Shown here piece after piece: positions 1 through 7,803 of a stretch of 43,778 nt of DNA. This DNA comes from Phenylobacterium deserti. GTDB lineage: Bacteria; Pseudomonadota; Alphaproteobacteria; Caulobacterales; Caulobacteraceae. Every line of letters starts with the position of its first letter. Position 1 is the stretch's first letter. Where the stretch lies: contig CAMCXF010000028.1 of assembly GCA_945883235.1 (NCBI GenBank), forward strand, positions 1-43,778. The letters run 5' to 3'. Below the pieces are notes generated by a model. The model had not been told where the DNA came from, did not search any database, and saw nothing but the letters and a program-made list of their open reading frames with translations. A program made the translations under genes and the position numbers.

Positions 1-594
1 ACGCGGGCGATCAAGAAGCTGACCGGCGAGCACGGCTTCACCCAGACCTTCTTCCGCGACGCGCGTATCCCGGCCGACGAGATGGTCGGCGTCGAGGGCG
101 GCGGCTGGAAGGTCGCCATGCGGACGCTGGAATACGAGCGCGGCGCGCGCGGCGGGCAAGCCGGCGGCTATGTGGCCGTCGGGTCGAACGCCTGGGATGT
201 GCTGGATCTCGCCAAGCGGATGCAGCGGGGCGGTCGGCCGGCGCTCGAGGACCCGGCCATTCGGGCGAAGATGGTCGAGTTCATGATCGAGATCCAGAGC
301 AACGCTCTCTGCGCTCAGCGCACCGGGTTCGCGCCGCTCAACACTGACCGGCCGACCGGCCTGGCGCTGAGCTCCAAGCTGATGAACACGGAGTTCGCGC
401 GACGCATCAACGAGTTCGCGATCAGCCTCACGGGCCCGAGCGGCGCCTACTACGTTGGCGACGAGAACGCCGTGGACGGCGGCTGGTGGACACGGTCCTA
501 CCTCAACGCCTTCTCGGCCACGATCGGCGGCGGCACCTCGCAGATCCAGCGCAACATCGTGGGCGAGCACGTGCTCGGCCTGCCAAAGAGCTAG
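1..594 (+). CDS. Acyl-CoA dehydrogenase, C-terminal part (5' end outside window)
   Basis: The reading frame is open from base 1 and ends at TAG 592-594, so about 197 C-terminal residues are visible. FAD-dependent acyl-CoA dehydrogenases introduce the alpha,beta double bond into acyl-CoA thioesters. The visible part has the typical beta-domain exit (FFRDARIPADEMVG, then GWKVAMRTLEYERG) and the closing GGGTSQIQRNIVGEHVLGLP signature. The last motif has Gly where medium-chain enzymes carry the EGT catalytic glutamate, as in many branched-chain or steroid-type FadE proteins, so the catalytic base must lie elsewhere or in a partner. The next gene, 10 bases downstream, is a second, shorter acyl-CoA dehydrogenase, and the two may form a heteromeric enzyme (inference). 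The family is certain; the substrate is unknown. Confidence 0.9.
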   Translation, partial: TRAIKKLTGEHGFTQTFFRDARIPADEMVGVEGGGWKVAMRTLEYERGARGGQAGGYVAVGSNAWDVLDLAKRMQRGGRPALEDPAIRAKMVEFMIEIQSNALCAQRTGFAPLNTDRPTGLALSSKLMNTEFARRINEFAISLTGPSGAYYVGDENAVDGGWWTRSYLNAFSATIGGGTSQIQRNIVGEHVLGLPKS

Positions 595-604
595 GGCGTC
601 GACC

Positions 605-1729
605 ATGCAGGATCTAGGACGGCTGGGCTTCAGCGAAGACCAGGCCACCCTTCTCGATGTGGCGACATCTTTCTGTGCGAGCCGATCGCCCATGGCCAAG
701 GTGCGTCGGCTGATCGAGGACGAGACCGGGCATGATCCGGACGTCTGGCGCGAGATCGTCGAACTGGGCTGGTTGGGCATCGCCATACCTGAGGAACATG
801 GCGGGGCCGGCCTGGGGCTCGCTGAGGTGGTTCCGGTGATGGAGCAGATGGGGCGGCACATGCTGGCGGGTCCGTTCTACTCCACGACCCTGGCCGCGCA
901 GGCGCTGCTGGTGGGCGGGACGGGGGACCAGAAGCGCGTTCTGCTGCCCCGGCTGGCCGAAGGCGCCATCGCCACGCTTGCGCTCTGCGAGCCCAATGAC
1001 GACTGGGACCTGGGCAACATCGCCTCGACGGCGACGCGCACACCGAGCGGGACCCTGAGATTGTCGGGCGCCAAGCGCCTCGTCTGCGACGCGGACGCGG
1101 CCACCCACATCATCGCCTCGGTTCTGTTGGAGGGCCGCCCGGCCCTGGTCGCCTTCGACCGCGCGGCCCTGTCGCCGGAGGCGCTCCGGCGCGAGGTCAT
1201 TGTCGACCAGACCAAACGGTCCTATTCGCTGACCCTCGACGGACTGGAAGTCCCTGCGGACGGGTCGCTCGATCCGGATCGCGCTGCGGGCGCGCTCCAA
1301 CACATCCACCTGACCGCCAACCTGCTGGCCGCGGCCGAGATGTGCGGCGGGACCCAGGCAGTGATCGACTACACGCTGGGCTACCTCAAGACGCGGGTTC
1401 AGTTCGGCAAGCTGATCGGCTCCTACCAGGCGCTGAAACACCCGATCGTCGACGCCTATGTGGGCTATGAGCAGGCGCGCTCCCACCTGTACAGCGCGGC
1501 ACATTGCTTCAATGAGCAGGGCGTCGGCGAGATCGCCACCCGCATGGCCAAGGCGCAGGCCGACACCGCTATGTCCTTCGCCGCGGACCGCGCGATCCAG
1601 TTCCACGGCGGCTTCGGCTTCACCTACGACTGCGACGCCCAACTTTATCGCCGCCGGGCGATCTGGCATGCCTCGCAGTACGGCGACGCTGGCTATCACA
1701 AGGCCAAACTGGCCGACCTTCTGCTCTGA
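605..1729 (+). CDS. Acyl-CoA dehydrogenase, second of an adjacent pair
   Basis: A 374-residue FAD-dependent acyl-CoA dehydrogenase. The open frame extends upstream to 455, but that part lies inside the preceding gene; ATG 605 gives the usual N terminus and a 10-base intergenic gap. Family marks are the N-terminal helical domain with IAIPEEHGGAGLGLAEV at about residue 60, the C-terminal RVQFGKLIGSYQALKH helix at about residue 264 and the FHGGFGFTYDCDAQLYRRRA segment near the end. There is no EGT glutamate motif. Such short, poorly conserved partners often pair with a longer dehydrogenase in alpha2beta2 enzymes of sterol or side-chain oxidation. That assignment is by analogy with actinobacterial FadE pairs and not shown here. 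It is probably co-transcribed with the SDR and ligase genes downstream. Confidence 0.88.
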   Translation: MQDLGRLGFSEDQATLLDVATSFCASRSPMAKVRRLIEDETGHDPDVWREIVELGWLGIAIPEEHGGAGLGLAEVVPVMEQMGRHMLAGPFYSTTLAAQALLVGGTGDQKRVLLPRLAEGAIATLALCEPNDDWDLGNIASTATRTPSGTLRLSGAKRLVCDADAATHIIASVLLEGRPALVAFDRAALSPEALRREVIVDQTKRSYSLTLDGLEVPADGSLDPDRAAGALQHIHLTANLLAAAEMCGGTQAVIDYTLGYLKTRVQFGKLIGSYQALKHPIVDAYVGYEQARSHLYSAAHCFNEQGVGEIATRMAKAQADTAMSFAADRAIQFHGGFGFTYDCDAQLYRRRAIWHASQYGDAGYHKAKLADLLL

Positions 1730-1807
1730 GGCAGGCGCCCGCAGCCAGCCGCGAGACGAATGCAACGACGACCCCACCCAACCGGGGCGAGGGAGAGGAA
1801 GATCGAG

Positions 1808-2587
1808 ATGACGATGACCAAACTGTTCGACCTGACCGGCAAGGTGGCCTTGCTGACGGGCGCGTCCAAGGGCATGGGCCTGGCCATGGCCGAGGGTCTC
1901 GCCGAGCATGGCGCCAAGGTCATGCTGTCCAGCCGCAAACTGGATCAGTGCCAGGCCGCGGCCGACGCGATCAACGCCAAGGTCGGCGAAACCCGCGCCT
2001 ACGCCTTCTCCTGCAACGCCGGCTACAAGGACCAGTTGCAGGCCCTGGTGGACGCCACCCACGAGAAGCTCGGCCCCATCGACATCCTCGTCGGCAACGC
2101 CGGGGTGAACCCGTTCTACGGTCCGATGTCGGACATCTCCGACGAGGCCTACGACAAGATCATGTCCACCAACGTGAAGTCCAATCACTGGCTGGTGCAG
2201 ATGGTGGCGCCGGACATGATCGCCTGCGGCGGCGGTTCGATCATGGTTACAGCGAGCACCGGAGCCTTCTCGCCGTCCCTGACCCTCGGGACCTACAACA
2301 TCTCCAAGCTGGCGGTGATCGCTCTGGTCCGAAACCTGGCTGCCGAGCTGGGACCCCACCACATCCGGGTGAACGCGATTTGCCCCGGGCTGATCCGGAC
2401 CGACTTCGCCCAGGCGCTGTGGGATAATCCCGCCGCCAAGGCCCGCGCCGAACAGCAGATCCCGCTGCGCCGGCTCGGGGAGGCCGACGATTTCAAGGGC
2501 GTTGCGGTGTTCCTGGCGTCGGGCGCCAGCATCTACATGACCGGCCAGGCCGTGACGGTATGCGGCGGCTCGGACATGTGGAGCTAG
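1808..2587 (+). CDS. Short-chain dehydrogenase/reductase (SDR), classical type
   Basis: A 259-residue NAD(P)-dependent oxidoreductase of the classical SDR family. Visible motifs are the nucleotide-binding TGASKGMG at about residue 16, the NAG motif (GNAGVN), the catalytic Ser in MVTASTGAF and the YNISK (YxxxK) pair, followed by the PG motif CPGLIRTDF. ATG 1808 was chosen because the purine-rich GAGGGAGAGGAAG lies just upstream and the protein then starts directly before the Rossmann strand; the open frame itself reaches back to 1760. It probably oxidises a hydroxyacyl or alcohol intermediate in the same pathway as the flanking acyl-CoA dehydrogenases and ligase. The substrate cannot be read from sequence. 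Confidence 0.9.
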   Translation: MTMTKLFDLTGKVALLTGASKGMGLAMAEGLAEHGAKVMLSSRKLDQCQAAADAINAKVGETRAYAFSCNAGYKDQLQALVDATHEKLGPIDILVGNAGVNPFYGPMSDISDEAYDKIMSTNVKSNHWLVQMVAPDMIACGGGSIMVTASTGAFSPSLTLGTYNISKLAVIALVRNLAAELGPHHIRVNAICPGLIRTDFAQALWDNPAAKARAEQQIPLRRLGEADDFKGVAVFLASGASIYMTGQAVTVCGGSDMWS

Positions 2588-2591
2588 GAAC

Positions 2592-4298
2592 TTGACGCAG
2601 CCGACCTACCCGCGGTTCGCGACCCGCGCCGAGGCCATCGCCGCTCTGACCGACACCGGCGAGCCCTATGAACTGGTCCTCGAAACTGTTCGCGGTCGGC
2701 CGCTGAAGGTGTTCCGCAACGCGCCGTCCACGCTCCGCGACCTCTACGTCGCCAACCTCAGCGACAAGACCTTCATCGTCTATGAGGACGAACGGCTGAC
2801 GTTCGAGGACGCCTGGCGCGAGGCCGGCCGGATCGGCCACCTGCTGGTCAGCACCTACGGCGTCCGCAAGGGCGACCGCGTCGCCATCTCCACGCGCAAC
2901 TATCCAGAGTGGATCCTGGCCTTCATGGCCGCGACCTCCATCGGCGCCATCGCGGTGGCGATGAACGCCCTCTGGCAACCGGACGAGATGGAATACGGCC
3001 TGCGAGACTGTGGCGCCAAGGTGCTGTTCGCGGACCAGGAGCGCCTCGAGCGGCTGGCCTCGTGTTCGCGTGACCTCGATGTCGCTGTGGTCGCCGTGCG
3101 CCCCTCCTCGGGGCCCGGCCGGGGCGAAGACCTGAAGACACTCCTGGCCGGCGTCGCCGCCACCGCCGCCATGCCTGCGGCCGAGGTCTCGCCAGACGAC
3201 GATGCGATCATCTTCTACACCTCTGGCTCCACGGGCCACCCCAAGGGCGTGATCTCGTCGCATCGCAACGTCATGTCGGCGCTGCTGTCTTGGGAGCTGG
3301 ACCTCGCAGCCGGAGCCGCGACGGCCGCCGCCGCGCTGCAACCGCCGGCCCACCCGCCCGCGACGCTGCTGGCCGTGCCGCTATTCCACGCCACGGGCTC
3401 GCATGCGGTCTTCCTGCAGTCCTATCGCGCGCAGCGGAGGATCGTCTGCATGTACCGCTGGGACCCGGAGCGGGCCGCGGAACTGGTCGAGGCCGAGAAG
3501 ATCACCTCGTTCACGGCGCCCGCCGCGATGACAGGCGACCTGGTGCGGGTCGCCAAACAGACCTCGCGGGATCTGAGCTCCCTTGTGTCGGTCGGCGGCG
3601 GCGGGGCGCCACGTGCGCCGGAACAGGTCAAGCAAATCGAGGCTTCGTTCGAGAAGGCGCTGCCGGCCACCGGCTGGGGCATGACCGAGACCAATGCCAT
3701 CGGCACGGGCATCGGCGGCCTGGACTATCTGAACCGCCCGGCCAGCTCCGGCCGATGCTCGGCGGTGCTGGAACTGAAGGTGGTGGACGAGGCCTGGCGG
3801 ACATTGCCCGCCGGCGAACGCGGCGAACTGCTGGTGCGCGGCACATCCGTGTTCCGCGGCTACTGGAACCGCGACGAGCTCAACGCGACCCTGTTCGAGG
3901 AGGGCTGGTTCCACACTGGCGACGTGGCCTATCTCGACGAGGAGGGGTTCCTGTTCATCGTCGACCGGATCAAGGACCTGATCATCCGCGGCGGCGAGAA
4001 CATCGGCTGCGGCCAGGTGGAAGCCGCATTGCTGATGCACCCGGACGTTCACGAGGCCGCGGTCTATGCGGTGCCCGACGAACGCCTGGGCGAAGAGGTA
4101 GGCGCGACGGTCTATGGCGCGCCGGGTCTGGATGCTGACGGCCTGCGGAGCTTCCTCGAAGCGCATCTCGCCCGCTTTGAGGTGCCGCGCTATATATCTC
4201 TGGTCGATGAGCCGCTGCCTCGGACGGCATCGGGCAAGATCCTGAAACGTGAATTACGAGAAGAAGCCGTCGGCAGGCTCGCCAAGGCAGGCGCGTAG
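2592..4298 (+). CDS. Acyl-CoA ligase (AMP-binding, ANL superfamily)
   Basis: A 568-residue adenylate-forming enzyme that should activate a carboxylic acid to its CoA thioester via an acyl-AMP. Motifs in order: the P-loop FYTSGSTGHPKGV at about residue 207, GWGMTETNAIGTG at about 360, GELLVRGTSVFRGYW at about 415, FHTGDVAYLDEEGF with the hinge region DRIKDLIIRGGENI at about 455, and the C-terminal catalytic lysine in TASGKILKRE at about 546. No ATG occurs in the first 110 codons. TTG 2592, four bases after the SDR stop and preceded by AGGA, is the likely start. It is the last gene of its operon and is followed by a hairpin. It may activate the acid released by the amidohydrolases encoded nearby (inference). 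Confidence 0.92.
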   Translation: MTQPTYPRFATRAEAIAALTDTGEPYELVLETVRGRPLKVFRNAPSTLRDLYVANLSDKTFIVYEDERLTFEDAWREAGRIGHLLVSTYGVRKGDRVAISTRNYPEWILAFMAATSIGAIAVAMNALWQPDEMEYGLRDCGAKVLFADQERLERLASCSRDLDVAVVAVRPSSGPGRGEDLKTLLAGVAATAAMPAAEVSPDDDAIIFYTSGSTGHPKGVISSHRNVMSALLSWELDLAAGAATAAAALQPPAHPPATLLAVPLFHATGSHAVFLQSYRAQRRIVCMYRWDPERAAELVEAEKITSFTAPAAMTGDLVRVAKQTSRDLSSLVSVGGGGAPRAPEQVKQIEASFEKALPATGWGMTETNAIGTGIGGLDYLNRPASSGRCSAVLELKVVDEAWRTLPAGERGELLVRGTSVFRGYWNRDELNATLFEEGWFHTGDVAYLDEEGFLFIVDRIKDLIIRGGENIGCGQVEAALLMHPDVHEAAVYAVPDERLGEEVGATVYGAPGLDADGLRSFLEAHLARFEVPRYISLVDEPLPRTASGKILKRELREEAVGRLAKAGA

Positions 4299-4315
4299 TC
4301 GGTCCGCGTCGGACC
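4299..4315 (+). terminator. Hairpin after acyl-CoA ligase gene
   Basis: A perfect 7-bp stem with a 3-base loop (CGGTCCG-CGT-CGGACCG) starts at the base after the ligase stop codon. No T-run follows, so it may act as an mRNA 3' end, a Rho-assisted terminator or a processing barrier and not as a classical intrinsic terminator. It separates the first operon from the promoter region before 4647. Confidence 0.5.
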
Positions 4316-4601
4316 GGCGACCAGCCCAACTTGGAATTTTCACCTCTAACCGGGCCTGAACCAAGCGCCTACAAAGTCGCGCAGACGATGACGAAGATCC
4401 CCACGGCGTGGGACGGCCGTCAGCCGAAGGTGAAGGTGAACGGCGCGCCATTGAGCGTGCCGTCGCTGGTTCCGCGAAGGGCTTGTCTAATTCCCGGCGC
4501 TTTGCCAGGGGATGACCCGCACCCCCCCGGACTACCGTTGTGCTCCGATCGACACGACCGGTATTGCTTGCGCAGGCCAAGTCCTCACGCATACTGTCAT
4601 A
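4316..4601. other. Intergenic region upstream of first amidohydrolase
   Basis: With the flanking hairpin and operator this is a gap of about 350 bases between the ligase and the first amidohydrolase. I see no convincing coding sequence; an open frame at 4331-4729 has no family features and runs into the next gene. The 3' end holds a weak promoter candidate, TTGCGC at 4568-4573 and ATACTG at 4591-4596 with a 17-base spacer. It is followed directly by the operator-like element at 4602. Confidence 0.4.
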
Positions 4602-4619
4602 GTTTGAACGATAAGTATC
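4602..4619 (+). promoter_or_regulatory. Operator-like element, site 1
   Basis: GTTTGAACGATAAGTATC, ending 27 bases before the ATG at 4647. The identical 18-mer occurs at 25657-25674, and close relatives lie at 21911, 27084 (minus strand) and 30276. With flanks it shows weak dyad symmetry (ATAGTT...AAGTAT). Its position just after a possible -10 fits a repressor site. The TetR-type protein at 31966-33180 is the likely binder (inference). Confidence 0.65.
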
Positions 4620-4646
4620 CGATCAGCGGGGCGAAGGAACGCCGAG

Positions 4647-6344
4647 ATGTCCCACGAAACCGTCATTCGCGCCGGCACGATTGTGGATGGAAGCGGACGC
4701 TCGCCCTTCCGCGGCGACATCGCCATTGATGATGGCGTGATCACCCAGGTCGGTGGCAAAGCGGGGCCCGCCGCGCGGGAATTCGATGCCGATGGCCTGA
4801 ACGTGACGCCCGGGTTCGTCGACGTCCACACCCACCTTGACGCTCAGATCGGCTGGGATCCGTTGCTGACGCCAGTGAGCTGGCATGGGGTCACCACCGT
4901 GCTCATGGGCAATTGCGGCGTGACCTTCGCGCCTTGCAAGCCCGTGGACCGTGCTCGCCTCGCGGCGATGATGGAGACCGTCGAGGACATCCCGCGTACG
5001 GCCATCCTCGAAGGGCTCTCGTGGGAATGGGAGACCTATGGAGGCTATCTGGACGCGCTGGACAAGCTGAACCCGGCGATCAACGTCGCCGGCTTGGTCG
5101 GGCACAGCGCCCTGCGCTTCTATGTCATGGGTGAGCGGGCGGTGGAGGAGCAGGCCACCGACGACGAAAAGCAGCAGATGGCAGACATCGTCGCGCAATC
5201 GATCGACGACGGCGCTGTCGGGTTTTCCACCAACCGGTTTCCTGGACACGTCCTGCCGGACGGCCGCTCGATCCCCGGCACCTTCGCCGACCACGACGAG
5301 GTCATGCGGATCGGCCACAAGGTCGCCGAGCGTGATGGCCTCATGCAGAATGTCGTCGAGTTCGCACGGAAGGACCTGGCCAGCGGGGCTCTGTTGCGGC
5401 GCCTGGGAGTCGAGTGCGGCGGGCGGGTGCTTTTCAGCTACACTGTCGGCCCAGGTGACGATGCCGGCCGGCGCAACGCCCAGTTCCTCGACACGCTCAC
5501 CGAAGGCGGCGCCGACATCACGGCGCTGTCGATCCCGCGTGGCACTGGGTTCGTGTTCGGACTGCAGTCGCGCCTGCCGGCCTACAATATCTGGGGCCAG
5601 CGCAAGTTCTTCGGTTCTGCCTGGGAGAGGCTGGCGGCGCAGCCGTTCGCCGATCGACTCCAGTCGATCCGGCAGGCCGACATCCGCGAGGCGCTGGTGA
5701 GCGAGGCTCGCGCCGCTGACGACGCCAAGCTACCCTGGGTGCGCGCCTGCTACTGGATGGGTTCGGGCGACACCCCGGACTACCTGCGGCCGACCCAGGG
5801 CAGCCTCGGCGGCATGGCGGACGCCGCCGGCGAGCACTGGTCGGAGACCTTCCTGCGTCTGACCCTTGAGAGCCACGGGCTCGGCCTGTTCACCTGGCGG
5901 ATGTTCAGCGGCAACATCAATTCGGTCCGCGAGTTCCTGCGACACGATCGGGTCATCCCCGGACTGAGCGACGCGGGCGCCCACGTGTCCCAGGTGATGG
6001 ACTGCGGCGTCTCCAGCTTCATTCTGTCGCACTGGGTCCGCGACGAAGGCCTATTCAGCCTGGCGGAGGGCGTGCGACGCCTGACGTCAGGCCCGGCGCG
6101 GGTGATCGGTCTGAAAGATCGCGGCGTGCTGGCGCCGGGAATGCGCGCCGACATCAACGTCTTCGACCTCGCCGCCGTGGGTGAGCGCCAGCCGGAGCTG
6201 GTCCGCGACTTCCCCGGCGGCGCGCCGCGTTACATTCAGCGTTCGACCGGCTACCACGCGACCTTCGTCAACGGCGATCTGGCGTTCCAGAACGGCGAGC
6301 ATGCCGGTGCGCGGTCCGGTCGGGTCTTAAGGCACAGACATTGA
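4647..6344 (+). CDS. Amidohydrolase family 3 / D-aminoacylase-like protein, paralog 1
   Basis: A 565-residue member of the amidohydrolase-3 (N-acyl-D-amino-acid deacylase-like) group of the metal-dependent TIM-barrel hydrolases. The N terminus has the small beta-sandwich half-domain (VIRAGTIVDGSG). H61 and H63 form the HxH motif (DVHTHLDAQ), C90 sits in MGNCGVTFAPC, and D442 is in the GLSDAGAH strand. The region matching the two central ligand histidines of classical D-aminoacylase (THMR and SHHK) reads QNVV and FSYT, so both histidines are absent. The C terminus, APGMRADINVFDL and the FPGGAPRY block, is typical. ATG 4647 follows a GGCGAAGGA ribosome site. The stop overlaps the start of the symporter gene. 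Hydrolysis of an amide or cyclic amide is likely; the exact substrate is unknown. Confidence 0.85.
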   Translation: MSHETVIRAGTIVDGSGRSPFRGDIAIDDGVITQVGGKAGPAAREFDADGLNVTPGFVDVHTHLDAQIGWDPLLTPVSWHGVTTVLMGNCGVTFAPCKPVDRARLAAMMETVEDIPRTAILEGLSWEWETYGGYLDALDKLNPAINVAGLVGHSALRFYVMGERAVEEQATDDEKQQMADIVAQSIDDGAVGFSTNRFPGHVLPDGRSIPGTFADHDEVMRIGHKVAERDGLMQNVVEFARKDLASGALLRRLGVECGGRVLFSYTVGPGDDAGRRNAQFLDTLTEGGADITALSIPRGTGFVFGLQSRLPAYNIWGQRKFFGSAWERLAAQPFADRLQSIRQADIREALVSEARAADDAKLPWVRACYWMGSGDTPDYLRPTQGSLGGMADAAGEHWSETFLRLTLESHGLGLFTWRMFSGNINSVREFLRHDRVIPGLSDAGAHVSQVMDCGVSSFILSHWVRDEGLFSLAEGVRRLTSGPARVIGLKDRGVLAPGMRADINVFDLAAVGERQPELVRDFPGGAPRYIQRSTGYHATFVNGDLAFQNGEHAGARSGRVLRHRH

Positions 6345-7771
6345 CTGCGGTGGCGGCGCGCGCTTCCCACCTTGTTCTTCCGAAGCGGATAAAGGCTTTC
6401 TACGGGGCTGGATCGATCGCCAATGGCGCCTATGGGGCCCTGGGTGGTCTGGCGATGTTCTTCTACAATCAGGTGGTGGGCGTGCCGGTCGCCACGGCCG
6501 CGGCCGCCATCTCAGCGGTGGTCCTGGTGGATGCCTTTTGGGACATGGTGATTGCTCACACTTCCGACCAGTTCAGATCGAAACTCGGTCGCCGCCACCC
6601 ATTCATCCTGGCAGCGCTGCTGGTCTTGCCTGTGGCGATCTACCTGCGCTGGCATCCGCCGGCCGGCTGGGCTCCGGAGCAGATGTTCTACTACATCTTG
6701 GGAACCGGCCTGTTCCTGAACCTGATCTGGAGCTTCTATGAGATACCAACGTCCGCGCTCGCGGCCGAGCTGGCTCCTGAGTACGATGACCGAACGGTCC
6801 TGCTGAGCTGGCGGTGGGTGTTGCAGGCGCTGGGGACCGCAATCGCCACCGCTCTGATCTATGGCGTCTTCCTGCGCGCGACGCCCAACCACCCGGTCGG
6901 TCAGTTGAACCGAGACGGCTATGGACCCTTGTCGCTGGCGATCATCGCCGTCGTGGTGACAGCGGGACTGGCGATGGCGCTCGGGACTTCACGCAGGATT
7001 CCCACCTTCTTTCAGCCCGAAGCGCGAGCCGTGTTCAGTCTCAGGAACCAGTTCGACAATTTCGCCGGCGCCGTGAAGAACCGCAACTTTCTCGTGGTGA
7101 TGGTGTCCGGGATCGTCTCCGGCCTGTCGAGTGGGATCGCTGGCGGGTTCGACCTCTATTTCAAGACCTTCTTCTGGGAGCTGAAATCCCAGGACATCCT
7201 CATTCTTGGTCTGCTCGGCTTACCCTTTCCAATCATAGCCGGTTTCATCACGCCCGTGCTGGCGCGACGCTGGACGAAACGGCGCGCGATGCTGACGCTG
7301 TTCTTCATCAGCGTCATTTTCAGCCAGGGACCAATGCTCCTGAGGCTGTTGGGGATCCTGGATCTGAACGGGTCGCCCATGTTGCTTTGGGTATTGGGCG
7401 CCGCCGGATTGGTCGCGGGGGTTGCATCGATGGGCGGCTACATCGCCGTGTCATCCATGATCATCGACATTGTGGAGGACGTTCAGGTCAAGACGGGGCA
7501 TCGCGCCGAAGCCCTGATTGCGACCGCCGACAGTTTTCCCCAGAAGATGGTCGCCGCCGCGAGCGCCCTGATACCCGGCCTGATCCTGACCTTCGTCGCG
7601 TTTCCCAGACAGGCGACGCCAGGGCCTGAGGCGATGGCCCTCATCACCCATGCGGCATGGATATACCTTCCCATAGTCACCCTGTTTTCGGCGGGGTCGG
7701 TCGCCATCCTCGCCCTCTACCGACTGGAAAAGAGTGACCACGAACGAAACCTTGCGGCCCTCGGCCGATAG
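6341..7771 (+). CDS. GPH-type MFS symporter (MelB-like)
   Basis: A 476-residue inner-membrane transporter with about 12 hydrophobic segments. The first helix carries MFFYNQVVGVP and the loop 2/3 motif is SDQFRSKLGRRHPF at about residue 75, both characteristic of the glycoside-pentoside-hexuronide:cation symporter family (TC 2.A.2). Many members of these clusters carry non-sugar substrates. TTG 6341 overlaps the preceding stop codon (TTGA), which implies translational coupling; GTG 6350 is an alternative start. It lies between two amidohydrolase paralogs and probably imports their substrate from the periplasm after uptake by the TonB receptor encoded at 27280 (inference). Confidence 0.88.
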   Translation: MTAVAARASHLVLPKRIKAFYGAGSIANGAYGALGGLAMFFYNQVVGVPVATAAAAISAVVLVDAFWDMVIAHTSDQFRSKLGRRHPFILAALLVLPVAIYLRWHPPAGWAPEQMFYYILGTGLFLNLIWSFYEIPTSALAAELAPEYDDRTVLLSWRWVLQALGTAIATALIYGVFLRATPNHPVGQLNRDGYGPLSLAIIAVVVTAGLAMALGTSRRIPTFFQPEARAVFSLRNQFDNFAGAVKNRNFLVVMVSGIVSGLSSGIAGGFDLYFKTFFWELKSQDILILGLLGLPFPIIAGFITPVLARRWTKRRAMLTLFFISVIFSQGPMLLRLLGILDLNGSPMLLWVLGAAGLVAGVASMGGYIAVSSMIIDIVEDVQVKTGHRAEALIATADSFPQKMVAAASALIPGLILTFVAFPRQATPGPEAMALITHAAWIYLPIVTLFSAGSVAILALYRLEKSDHERNLAALGR

Positions 7772-7803
7772 ACGTCTGCAACAATTCAACGGAGTACCTG
7801 CAC

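Noticed and set aside
614..2362. Very long open frame on the minus strand opposite the acyl-CoA dehydrogenase and SDR genes
   Set aside because: It lies antisense to two clear genes, has no family motifs, and such frames are expected in GC-rich DNA. Similar antisense frames at 12683-13975, 14531-15388 and 30414-31595 were rejected for the same reason.
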